Below are positions 51,973-59,830 of a DNA stretch of 64,000 nt, one piece after another. Numbering within the stretch: the stretch's first letter is position 1; each line of letters begins with the position of its first letter. The notes below the pieces were generated by a model. It was not told the origin of the DNA, ran no database searches, and was given only the letters and a program-made list of their open reading frames with translations. Origin of the DNA: an uncultured Collinsella sp. (GTDB taxonomy: Bacteria > Actinomycetota > Coriobacteriia > Coriobacteriales > Coriobacteriaceae); the NCBI GenBank assembly GCA_900542165.1, contig UQMM01000007.1, forward strand, positions 1 to 64,000, written 5' to 3'. The position numbers were made by a program, and so were the translations under genes.

Positions 51973-52863
51973 ATGAGTGATTTTGTCCTGACCTGTGAAT
52001 CTGCCGCCGACCGAACTCGGGAGTTCTTTGACTCGCGCAATATTCCTGTCGCGTATTTTCATTACGAGATCGACGATGTTGTCTATACGGACGATCTGTA
52101 TCAGTCGATTACGCCGGACAAGTTTTTTGCCCAGATTGCCGCGGGCGCCATGCCCAAGACGTCTCAGGTGAGCGTGGGTGAGTACGAGGAGTTTTGGGAG
52201 CCGTTTGTTGCCGAGGGTAAAGACGTGCTGCACCTGACGTTGTCGTCGGGTATTTCGGGCACGTATGGATCGGCCTGCGTCGCGGCGCAGATGCTTGCGG
52301 ATCGCTATCCCGAGGGCGGCAAGGTGCGCGTCATCGATTCGCTGGCGGCGTCTTCGGGCTTTGGCCTGTTGCTGGAATATGCCGCCGACGTGCGCGATAG
52401 CGGGGCTTCACTCGACGAGACGGCTGCCTGGATCGAGGAGCACAAACTCAACCTGCACCACTGGTTCTTCTCGACCGATCTGTCGAGCTACCTACGAGGC
52501 GGTCGCATTTCGGCTGCGAGTGCGATCATCGGCACGGCGCTTAAGATTTGCCCGCTTATGACGGTCGATTGCGATGGCAAGCTGTCGCCACGTGAGAAGA
52601 TTCGCACTAAGAAGCGCGCGATTTCCGAGATGGCCAAGACCATGATGGCACACGTGCGGGACGGTGTGGATTATTCGGGTAAGTGCATCATGTCGCACTC
52701 GGCGTGCCGTGAGGATGCCGAGGCAGTTGCGGCGCTGATTGAGGAACAGGTTCCGCAGCTTAAAGGCAAGATTGAGATCAATGACATCGGTACTCTGATT
52801 GGCTCGCATACCGGACCTGGTACGGTGGCGCTCTTCTTTATGGGCGACAAGCGCGTGGATTAA
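51973..52863 (+). CDS. DegV family fatty-acid-binding protein
   Basis: 296 residues. Two-domain DegV fold. The family pattern is seen in FVLTCESAADR, SSGISGTYGSACVAA, VIDSLAASSGFGLLL, YLRGGRIS and the C-terminal GSHTGPGTVALFFMG. DegV/FakB proteins bind a fatty acid and present it to a kinase (FakA) for incorporation into phospholipid. No fakA is nearby. AAGGAG is before ATG 51973. Confidence 0.9.
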   Translation: MSDFVLTCESAADRTREFFDSRNIPVAYFHYEIDDVVYTDDLYQSITPDKFFAQIAAGAMPKTSQVSVGEYEEFWEPFVAEGKDVLHLTLSSGISGTYGSACVAAQMLADRYPEGGKVRVIDSLAASSGFGLLLEYAADVRDSGASLDETAAWIEEHKLNLHHWFFSTDLSSYLRGGRISAASAIIGTALKICPLMTVDCDGKLSPREKIRTKKRAISEMAKTMMAHVRDGVDYSGKCIMSHSACREDAEAVAALIEEQVPQLKGKIEINDIGTLIGSHTGPGTVALFFMGDKRVD

Positions 52864-52904
52864 CTTGGCTCATCACGTCGCTGCGTGATTGCTCAAACGA
52901 AAAC

Positions 52905-52932
52905 GGCCCGCCTCACGTTTGTGGGGCGGGCC
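52905..52932. terminator. Bidirectional terminator between the DegV and TIM-barrel genes
   Basis: Arms GGCCCGCC and GGGCGGGCC with an inner CAC/GTG pair and loop GTTT. It serves both convergent genes. Confidence 0.75.
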
Positions 52933-52944
52933 TTGCTGTTGCGG

Positions 52945-54036
52945 CTAGCGTTTCTTTCCGCGGAAGAAGAAGCCGTGCAGTGACGGCTTGAGGCCGCGGT
53001 TGGCGCGATGCTCCTCGACGCGCTCGTGGATCGAAGCGACGCGCTCGATGACTTCGTCGGGAATCGGCACATCGGGATTCATGTTCTCGACCTGGCTGAC
53101 CTCGGCGGCGGCGACCTGGTCGATAATGGGCACATCGTCGCGCGAGATGACAGGTGTGGCGTCTTCCTTCATCTTGCGATAACGCTGCATCATGTCGGTC
53201 TGTAACTGCTGGGCCGAAGGCGGCGTCCAGATGATGGCGTTGGCGCCGGCGGCGATGGTCTCACGGATGCTCTCGGGCGTCTTGCCGCCCGGCGCGATGA
53301 GCGGCAGGTTGGGATAGTGCTCGCGCAGCTCGCGTAGGACCTGGGGCGTGTTCTTGCCGGCGGCGATGTTGAGAATCTTGGCTCCGGCGCGCACCTTGGC
53401 GTGAGCATCGTCGTCGCAGCGAACGACCGTGGCGATGACGGGGATGTCGGCGATGTTGGTGATGTGCTCGACCATCTCGGCAGTGGCGGGGGAGTTGACC
53501 ACACAGCCCGCCGCGCCCTGCATCTCGGAGACGGCTGCCATCTGCACGGAGCGCTTACCGGTGGTGGTGCCACCGCCCACGCCTACAAAGACCGGGCACT
53601 CGGCGACGGTCAGCAGCGCTTGCGTAATGGCGGGCTGCGGCGTGAAGGGGTAGACCGCAAAGACGGCATCGGCGTTGGAGTTGCGGATAACCGCGACATC
53701 GGTGGTGTAAATGAGCGACTTGATGCGGCGGCCAAAGAGCGTGAAGCCGCTGGCCTCCTCGATCTCGTCGGGCATGCGAAGGGCAGCCTTGCGCAGACGT
53801 CCGTCGATGGGCAGGGGCTCCATGGGGAGCAGTCCGTTGGGGGTCACGGCTACCTGGGGCTCGGTGAACTCGTCTGCGAGCTCGACCTCGGAGAAATCGA
53901 CCGAGGCGACGATGTCCTCGTGTACCTCGGCGGGCACATCGATGGGAGCTTGGTCGTTTGCCGCGGCAGGCGTGTCGAAGGAGCTGGTGCCGACGAAGGC
54001 GTCGACGCGCTCATTTAGATCGTTGAGGGTATCCAT
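52945..54036 (-). CDS. TIM-barrel phosphate-binding protein, function unknown
   Basis: 363 residues. The core (about residues 85-290) reads as a TIM barrel with phosphate loops: IYTTDVAVIRNSNADAVFAV, CPVFVGVGGGTTTGKRS, GAKILNIAAGKNTPQVLREL, LIAPGGKTPESIRETIAAGA and ANAIIWTPPSA. It resembles bacterial proteins annotated loosely as hydrolase or KDPG/NanE-like barrels. The 80-residue acidic N-terminus and the Arg/Gly/Phe-rich C-terminus (HGFFFRGKKR) are probably lineage-specific. ATG 54036 starts it. Substrate cannot be read; no neighbouring pathway gene helps. Confidence 0.65.
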   Translation of the reverse strand: MDTLNDLNERVDAFVGTSSFDTPAAANDQAPIDVPAEVHEDIVASVDFSEVELADEFTEPQVAVTPNGLLPMEPLPIDGRLRKAALRMPDEIEEASGFTLFGRRIKSLIYTTDVAVIRNSNADAVFAVYPFTPQPAITQALLTVAECPVFVGVGGGTTTGKRSVQMAAVSEMQGAAGCVVNSPATAEMVEHITNIADIPVIATVVRCDDDAHAKVRAGAKILNIAAGKNTPQVLRELREHYPNLPLIAPGGKTPESIRETIAAGANAIIWTPPSAQQLQTDMMQRYRKMKEDATPVISRDDVPIIDQVAAAEVSQVENMNPDVPIPDEVIERVASIHERVEEHRANRGLKPSLHGFFFRGKKR

Positions 54037-54227
54037 GGAGGCTCGATTCTATGTGATGACGGCCGGCGCGATGCAGCCGGAATAGCGAATGCTAAATCGT
54101 TTGACGAGTTGATTTTTCCCCGCTGCGCCATCCGTTAGACCGAAGGGCCGGCGAACGTGAAGGAGCTGTGGTGGCGGGGATCGAGGTGCTATCTTGAAAG
54201 TCCCGTTTAAAAGAGAGGTGACGCGGT

Positions 54228-54398
54228 ATGGAATTGACAGCAATGTTTGGCTCGATTGGCCTGTGTGTGGGCGCAATCGTTGTCGCCGCGGTCATCTACT
54301 TTGTGGTCACGGCCATTAAGGGCAAAAGGGCCGAGCGCAAGGAGCGCGCGATGCTTAAACAGCATCGCGACCAGCAGGGCAGACGCGCACAGAAATAG
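54228..54398 (+). CDS. Small single-pass membrane protein
   Basis: 56 residues: MELTAMFGSIGLCVGAIVVA, continuing through a hydrophobic helix to residue 28, then a strongly basic tail (KGKRAERKERAMLKQHRDQQ). GAGAGGTG lies upstream of ATG 54228. The layout, one helix outside-in with a positively charged cytoplasmic tail, is a common small-protein form. No function assigned. It sits between two minus-strand genes. Confidence 0.65.
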   Translation: MELTAMFGSIGLCVGAIVVAAVIYFVVTAIKGKRAERKERAMLKQHRDQQGRRAQK

Positions 54399-54422
54399 CT
54401 TGTTGAGTTTTGGATCCGTGCG

Positions 54423-55526
54423 CTAGCTGCGTTTTCGGATCAGGGCAATGTAGAAGCCCTCAAAGTCGCGGCTAGGCGGAATGGTGAGCGTGCCGGGCAG
54501 GCCGTTGGCGACGGACGAGACGTGGCCGGCGGCGATGGCCTCGGTGAGGGCGTTGCACTCGATGCGTGGCTCTTCGCCAGCTTCCTGGGCACGGTGCGCT
54601 TCGCTTTCGCTCGGCGTGCTGTCGAGGGGGATAAGCTCGCAGTCCATGTGCTTGTCGAGGGCCTCTTGCAGGGCGTCCTCGTTTTCCTGCGGCAAGATCG
54701 AACAGGTGGAATAGACGAGCGTGCCGCCCGGTTTGAGGGCACCCATGGCGCGGTCCAGAAGTGCTCGCTGCGAGCGGGCGCACTTGCCGAGCAACTGCTC
54801 GGTGAGGCCGCGCAGGCTTTTCTCGTTGCCGCTGATGACGGTGCCCGCGCCGGTGCAGGGAGCGTCGAGCAGGATGCGGTCGAAGCGGAAGAACTCATCG
54901 AGCTCGCGTGCGTCAATGTGCATGACGGGCACGTTTTTGGCACCCTGGCGATGGAGGTTGGACTCAAGCTTTTCGGCGCGGGGAATGCTCATCTCGCAGG
55001 CCGTGAGGTGTGCCTGGCCCTGGGTGAGGGCGGCGATCTGCGTCGTCTTGCCGCCAGGGGCTGCGCACATGTCCAGGATGTCCTCGCCTGCCTGGGCGCC
55101 CAGGACCAACGGCGGCATCATGGACGACAGGCTCTGCAGGTAGATCTTGCCGTCGCGGTAGATGTCGAGGTCCCACAGATCGGAAACCTGGGCCTCGGGC
55201 AGGATAAAGGCGTCTGGGTACCAGGCGACGGGGTTGTGGGCGATGCCGGCTGCATCGAGCGCCGCAGCGATGTCCTCGGCGGTCGCCTTGAGCGTGTTGG
55301 CGCGCAGCGTGACCGGGCGTGCGGCTGCGGCACCGAAGCCCTCGATCATGAGGTGAGCATCGGCGGGCGCATAGGCGCCGGCGACCGTGTCGACCATAAA
55401 GCGCGGCAGGTCGGCGGCGCAGGGAAGGACGGCAAGCTGGTCGGAAAGCTCGGTAGCAGCAAACTGCCTGAGCTTGAGCTCGGCCTTGACCTGCTTTTTC
55501 TGCTTACGACGACGCGGCTTGGACAT
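54423..55526 (-). CDS. RsmB/NOP2-family RNA m5C methyltransferase
   Basis: 367 residues. SAM-dependent cytosine-5 methylation of rRNA or tRNA. SAM loop ILDMCAAPGGKTTQIAAL, motif IV DAPCTGAGTV with the first catalytic Cys, and motif VI YSTCSILPQENED with the nucleophile Cys are all intact. A basic N-terminus (MSKPRRRKQKKQVKAELKLR) may help RNA binding. The length lacks the NusB-like domain of RsmB, so RsmF-like or another NOP2/Sun member is closer. Target site unknown. Confidence 0.88.
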   Translation of the reverse strand: MSKPRRRKQKKQVKAELKLRQFAATELSDQLAVLPCAADLPRFMVDTVAGAYAPADAHLMIEGFGAAAARPVTLRANTLKATAEDIAAALDAAGIAHNPVAWYPDAFILPEAQVSDLWDLDIYRDGKIYLQSLSSMMPPLVLGAQAGEDILDMCAAPGGKTTQIAALTQGQAHLTACEMSIPRAEKLESNLHRQGAKNVPVMHIDARELDEFFRFDRILLDAPCTGAGTVISGNEKSLRGLTEQLLGKCARSQRALLDRAMGALKPGGTLVYSTCSILPQENEDALQEALDKHMDCELIPLDSTPSESEAHRAQEAGEEPRIECNALTEAIAAGHVSSVANGLPGTLTIPPSRDFEGFYIALIRKRS

Positions 55527-55545
55527 CCGTCTTTCCTTCCACCTA

Positions 55546-55664
55546 AATGATTATTCTGGGACGGGGATTAAAAAATCATTTAATCCCCGTCCCAGAAAGA
55601 CTACTTTGCGGCGCCCGGGAATGATTTTTTAATCCCCGTCCCAGAATAATCATTCCCGGGCGCG
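55546..55664. repeat. Nested perfect palindromes between the methyltransferase and synthetase genes
   Basis: 55546-55580 and 55620-55654 are exact reverse complements over 35 bases. A partial inverted copy (TAATCCCCGTCCCAGAA, 55581-55597) sits directly after the first. The second copy is itself framed by 16-base arms, GCGCCCGGGAATGATT (55611-55626) and its complement 55648-55663. Both copies contain CTGGGACGGGGATTAAAA or its complement. This density of precise symmetry looks like a dispersed repeat inserted into itself, rather than a simple terminator. Confidence 0.7.
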
Positions 55665-55674
55665 TTGCGGTTGC

Positions 55675-57825
55675 CTAGTACTGGCTCTCGTGCTTGCTGA
55701 AGAAGTCGAAGCGCGGGGGCAGCGGCTTCACGCGGTGCTCGCCGGGCTTCTCGCCCAGGCTCTCCACAAACTCGTCCGTGGAGGCAAAGATGTTGTCCCA
55801 GCTAAAGAAGGCGACCGGATCGACGTCGAAGTACTCGCAGATGAGCTCGCAGCCGGCCGGGACGATGCCGTGCATCAGGACGGTCGCCACGCGCAGCTCG
55901 GTAAAGGCGTCGACCAGGGCCTGCTTCATGGCGGCGTTTGCCTCGTTACCTTCGAGCTTGTTGGCGGCCTTGGAGGCGTCGCTCCAGCGCTTGTTGGCGG
56001 CGCGCAGGTAGTCGTCGCACACGGCGAGCGCACGGTGCGTCTCGAACTTGTACATGGCCTGCTCAAAGGCAAGGGCGGCCTGCTCGGCGGCCTCGACCAC
56101 GGTGGCCGAGGCGGCGCCGGCGGGAATGCAACCGTTGCGATAGGGGCTCTCGTCGCCCTCCTTGACGGCGACGCCGTAGAAGCAGCTGCGGGCCAGGCGG
56201 TTGAACACGCCGGTCAAAAGGGCGCTCTCCTTAAGGGCCGGATCGATGACGCGCTTGTCGTCGCAGGCGCGCACCTCGTTGCCGTCCTTGTCCTTGCCGG
56301 TCACGCGCGTGTCATATGCCTTGGGACTAAAGCTCACCGGCTTCTCGGACAGACCGAGCGACAGCCAATGCGCGCGCATCTGCTCGCAGGTGTAGTGGTT
56401 GAGCAGGTCGTCTGCCGGCGGGGGAGGCGTCTGCGAGGACGAGCTGGCCTTTTTGCCCATGTAGAGCAGGTGGTAGCAGGCACTGACGGTGCTCTGCGTG
56501 AGGTTCCAGCCCAGGGCCTCCCACATGGCGGTCTGCGCGATGCAGTAGAAGTAGATGTTGTCCTGACCGATGAACTGGTAAATCTGAGCGTCATCCGAGC
56601 ACCACCAGTCGCGCCAGTCGAGCGAGCTGTGCTGGTAGGTGGGCGCGGGGACCTGCGTGGAATCGGCGGCGGGCTCGCCCATGAGGGCGGCATCCTGGGC
56701 GGCGACGCCCTCGGTCACGCCGGCGGCCTTGGCATCGCGGGCGAGCACAGTGCGGGTGTAGCTGATGGGCGCCCACAGGCTCTCGGGCCAGCACCAGCAG
56801 GTGACGTCGGAAACGCCGTCGACCTCGGGCACCGGAACGCCCCAGTCGATGTTACCGGTGATGCGGAAGGGCACGAGCGCCTTGCCACTGCGGAAGCGCA
56901 CGCCGCCGTTGGCGAGCACCGCGTGGGCGTCGTCGCGCTCCTTCCAGCTGGGGAAGGTGACGGTAAAGCTGCTCTTGTTGCCCTCGGGTTCTAGCACGGT
57001 GTGCTCGGGCAGCTGGTCCTCGACGGCGTTGAAGGCCTCGCGGAACTTGTTCTGGATGTAGAGCTGAGCCGGCAGCAGCCACTCCTCCATGGTCTTGGAG
57101 ACCACGGAACGAACCTGCGGGTTCTGGGCGAGCTTGGCGGTGTAGGTCTTCATAAAGTCGAGGTAGGCCGGCAGGTCAAAGTAGAGGTTGTCGACCGGGC
57201 GCAGCTCGGGCACCTCGCCGGTGAGCTGGCTCTTGGGCGCGATGAGCTCCTCGGGCTCAAACTGGTGACCCAGGTCGCACTCGTCGGCATAGGCCTTCTC
57301 GGACTTGCAGCCCTGGATGGGGCAGCGGCCGATCACCTGGCGGCCGTTGAGAAACGTGCCGGCCTTGGCGTCGTAGAACTGCAGCGTGGAGCGCTTGGAG
57401 ATGGTGCCCTGCTCGTGCAGACGCTCGATAATCTCGGCGGTAACCTCGTTGTGAATCTGCGCAGCCGGCTCAAGGCCCGAGCCGCCGTAGATATCACAGC
57501 TGATGTTGTAGTTGTTGAGGGTCGCGGCCTGGCGGGAGTGATTGGACTCGACATACTCGCCGATGGACTTATCGTAGCCTTCGTTCTCCTTGAGCTTGCG
57601 GTAGCTCTCCATGATGGGCGAGCCATAGCAGTCGGTGCCCGAGGTGAAGATGACGTTCTCGCGGCCCAGACGGTCGCGCAGGAAGCGGGCGAAGAAGTCG
57701 GCCGGGACAAAGACGCCGCCAACGTGGCCAAAGTGAAGGCCCTTGTTGCCGTAGGGCTCGCCGGCGGTAACGATGGCGCGGCGAGGCCAGCTGGGACGGT
57801 CGTTCATGGAGTATTTGGATGCCAT
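55675..57825 (-). CDS. Methionyl-tRNA-synthetase-like class I aminoacyl-tRNA ligase
   Basis: 716 residues. Class I synthetase core of the MetRS type: the HIGH region GEPYGNKGLHFGHVGG, DCYGSPIMESY, KRSTLQFYDAKAGTFL, a reduced zinc knuckle (CPIQGC...DECDLGHQFEPEEL) and ELIAPKSQLTGEVPE. The KMSKS position reads MGKKASSSSQTPPPP, so the canonical Met-Ser-Lys-Ser is replaced. A C-terminal anticodon-binding helical domain follows (FNRLARSCFYG onwards). No C-terminal EMAP/Trbp111 domain. ATG 57825 has AAGGAG upstream. It could be the cell's MetRS or a paralog with another job; that depends on whether another metG exists. Confidence 0.78.
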   Translation of the reverse strand: MASKYSMNDRPSWPRRAIVTAGEPYGNKGLHFGHVGGVFVPADFFARFLRDRLGRENVIFTSGTDCYGSPIMESYRKLKENEGYDKSIGEYVESNHSRQAATLNNYNISCDIYGGSGLEPAAQIHNEVTAEIIERLHEQGTISKRSTLQFYDAKAGTFLNGRQVIGRCPIQGCKSEKAYADECDLGHQFEPEELIAPKSQLTGEVPELRPVDNLYFDLPAYLDFMKTYTAKLAQNPQVRSVVSKTMEEWLLPAQLYIQNKFREAFNAVEDQLPEHTVLEPEGNKSSFTVTFPSWKERDDAHAVLANGGVRFRSGKALVPFRITGNIDWGVPVPEVDGVSDVTCWCWPESLWAPISYTRTVLARDAKAAGVTEGVAAQDAALMGEPAADSTQVPAPTYQHSSLDWRDWWCSDDAQIYQFIGQDNIYFYCIAQTAMWEALGWNLTQSTVSACYHLLYMGKKASSSSQTPPPPADDLLNHYTCEQMRAHWLSLGLSEKPVSFSPKAYDTRVTGKDKDGNEVRACDDKRVIDPALKESALLTGVFNRLARSCFYGVAVKEGDESPYRNGCIPAGAASATVVEAAEQAALAFEQAMYKFETHRALAVCDDYLRAANKRWSDASKAANKLEGNEANAAMKQALVDAFTELRVATVLMHGIVPAGCELICEYFDVDPVAFFSWDNIFASTDEFVESLGEKPGEHRVKPLPPRFDFFSKHESQY

Positions 57826-57957
57826 GGGACTCCTTCGCATATGGTGAGAGCGCGGCCGGGCGCAAGGCTCGGCGGCGCGGTGGTCAATTCGTGCATATCG
57901 TTCGACATTATCGCACATGCGGACGGGTACGTGGCAGGGGCGCTATCCTAAGATGCT

Positions 57958-58524
57958 ATGAATGAGATTTCCAACATACATGCGTTTGAGGACGAGGATT
58001 TTCTGCACGCCTGCTTTGTGTGGGGGATGGCCGTGCTCGGCGCATTTGCCGTGTGCTTGGTGCCGGTGTTTATGCTGATGGGCGGGCCTGCGGACTTGGA
58101 TGCGGCTGACGCGGGCGGCTGGACCATGGTCTTGGGCTGGATAGTCGGCTTGGCTGCGGTTTCGGCGGCGTCATTTGCCGTGCACGAGCTGGTGCACGGT
58201 GTGTTTTTTAAGCTGCTGGCGCCTGCGGGCGCGCAGGTGACCTTTGGGGCGAATCGCGAGACGGCGATGATCTATGCCTGCGCCGAGGGCGTTGTGTATT
58301 CGCGCCGGCGGTACATGGCGGTTTGCCTGGCGCCGACGGTTGTTGTGACGGCGGCGTTTGCCCTGGGGTTTGCGTTTTTGGGCTATCCGCTGCTGTGCTA
58401 CCTGGCGGCCGGCTTGCATTTGTCGGGCTGTGTGGGCGACTGGTATTACGTGCGGACCATTTTGCGCGACCGCCGCATTGTCGCCTGCGAGGACACGTCC
58501 TTCGGCGTGCGCTTTTTCGGGTGA
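57958..58524 (+). CDS. DUF3267 putative zinc-metalloprotease-like membrane protein
   Basis: 188 residues with about four membrane helices. The zincin motif H-E-L-V-H-G lies in FAVHELVHGVFFKLLAP (about residue 80-86), the site-2-protease-like arrangement of DUF3267. A third ligand may be in LHLSGCVGDWYYV (Asp). It may cleave or hold membrane substrates; no substrate is known. ATG 57958 is divergent from the synthetase gene, and the stop is 10 bases before queH. Confidence 0.78.
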   Translation: MNEISNIHAFEDEDFLHACFVWGMAVLGAFAVCLVPVFMLMGGPADLDAADAGGWTMVLGWIVGLAAVSAASFAVHELVHGVFFKLLAPAGAQVTFGANRETAMIYACAEGVVYSRRRYMAVCLAPTVVVTAAFALGFAFLGYPLLCYLAAGLHLSGCVGDWYYVRTILRDRRIVACEDTSFGVRFFG

Positions 58525-58534
58525 GGAGATGTCG

Positions 58535-59110
58535 ATGAAGCCGTTGTTGTTGCACGCCTGCTGTGCGCCGTGCTCTCTTGAGCCGGTCCACCTGCTGCGC
58601 GAGGAAGGGTTTGAGCCCACAATCTGCTGGACAAACCCCAATATTCAGCCGCACGATGAATGGCAGCGGCGTTTGGACGAGCTGCGCCGGTGGTGTGCCG
58701 ATGGCGACATCGAGCTTATCGAGGCGGGGGAGGACCGTGAGCGCTGGGAGGCCGGCGTGGCACCGCTGGGTGCCGATCGGCCCCGTCGCTGTCGTGCGTG
58801 CTATGCCCTGCGCTTGGCTGAGGCGTGCCGCGTGGCCCAGGAGCGTGGGTTTGAGTTTGTGGGTACGACGCTCGCCGTCTCGCCGTATCAGTTGTTCGAA
58901 ACCTGCAATGATGTGTTGGAGCGTCTGGCTGCCGCCCGCGGTCTCACTCCGGTGATTCGCGATTTTCGTCCGTATTACCCCGAGGCGACACGCCGTTCGC
59001 GCGAGCTGGGCATGTATCGGCAGAACTACTGTGGTTGCCGCTTCTCGGCTGTCGAGGCGGCCATGGACCGCGCCCGCATCCGCGACGAGCGCAAAGCGTC
59101 CAAAAAGTAG
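58535..59110 (+). CDS. queH: Epoxyqueuosine reductase QueH
   Basis: 191 residues. Final step of tRNA queuosine synthesis: epoxyqueuosine to queuosine, in the oxygen-independent iron-sulfur family (DUF208). Cys motifs HACCAPCSLEPV, RCRACYALRL and YCGCRFS supply the cluster and metal ligands, and GTTLAVSPYQ is the conserved active-site loop. ATG 58535 has GAGGAG six bases upstream; ATG 58529 is too close to it. The cysteine set is complete. Confidence 0.92.
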   Translation: MKPLLLHACCAPCSLEPVHLLREEGFEPTICWTNPNIQPHDEWQRRLDELRRWCADGDIELIEAGEDRERWEAGVAPLGADRPRRCRACYALRLAEACRVAQERGFEFVGTTLAVSPYQLFETCNDVLERLAAARGLTPVIRDFRPYYPEATRRSRELGMYRQNYCGCRFSAVEAAMDRARIRDERKASKK

Positions 59111-59171
59111 TTCATTTTGGGCTGGGGCTTTGAGCTGTCTGTGCGGTACGGTCGTTTTTGGGAAAGTCGAT

Positions 59172-59828
59172 TTAATTAAGCGTGTGATCGTGGCTCGCTT
59201 GATACCAAACGACGACTCCTATGATTCTAATCCTCCGTTTGTTAAACATCAGATCCGGACTTGCTGTTGCATATGAATGGGACGACAGTACAATCATGTC
59301 GTTTCCTTCTGCAAATCGCCTAATTACCGGTGTTTTACCGTCTGCGAGCGCCAATACAGCACAGCCGTTCCAAGGCTTTGCGGTGGTATCGACAAGTAGT
59401 AAGCTGCCGGGAGGGTAAATGCGGGACATTTCGTCACCTTTGATTTTAACGAAAACGCTATGTGGGTGACGCTTGGCTACGTCTACAGGCGCGCAAACAT
59501 TTTGTTGGCTGTGCGTGATGCGGCGCTTTTGCGATTCGATATCGATGACGGGAAATGCGCCCTCCATTTCGTGGATAGCAGGGTCTTCGTCGGTGACGAT
59601 TCTTTTATTTGCGAGCTTTACGGCCAAACCGTTTTCCTCGCCAACAAGTTCATCGCGGGTGCAACCGAAGAGCGCTTGTAACTTTTCAATATGGCGCTCA
59701 CGGGGGGCATACCGACTTTTTTCCCAACGACAAACGGTCTCTTTAGATACCCCCAACATCTCTGCAAGTTGCGCCTGACCAAGATGCTCCATGGTGCGGA
59801 GTTTACGAATATTTGCCCCGAAGCCCAT
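59172..59828 (-). CDS. XRE-family regulator with a non-catalytic S24 (LexA/CI-like) domain
   Basis: 218 residues. N-terminal helix-turn-helix: LGQAQLAEMLGVSKETVCRWEKSRYAPRE (seen as LGQAQLAEMLGVSKETVC; about residues 16-46). The C-terminal S24-type domain has IKGDEMSRIYPPGSLLLVD and VIRRFAEG. In self-cleaving relatives the first motif carries the Ser and the second the Lys, 37 residues apart. Here these positions are Glu133 and Arg170, exactly 37 apart, so self-cleavage is not expected. ATG 59828 is two bases after the stop of the arginine deiminase gene, with GAGAGGA before it: a coupled operon. A regulator that senses something else, possibly arginine metabolism, is plausible. Confidence 0.85.
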   Translation of the reverse strand: MGFGANIRKLRTMEHLGQAQLAEMLGVSKETVCRWEKSRYAPRERHIEKLQALFGCTRDELVGEENGLAVKLANKRIVTDEDPAIHEMEGAFPVIDIESQKRRITHSQQNVCAPVDVAKRHPHSVFVKIKGDEMSRIYPPGSLLLVDTTAKPWNGCAVLALADGKTPVIRRFAEGNDMIVLSSHSYATASPDLMFNKRRIRIIGVVVWYQASHDHTLN

Positions 59829-59830
59829 GG

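Noticed and set aside
54093..54182. A GC-rich stretch framed by CCCCGC and GCGGGG that looked tRNA-like
   Set aside because: No T-loop GGTTCGA-type motif, anticodon arm or CCA end can be built on either strand.
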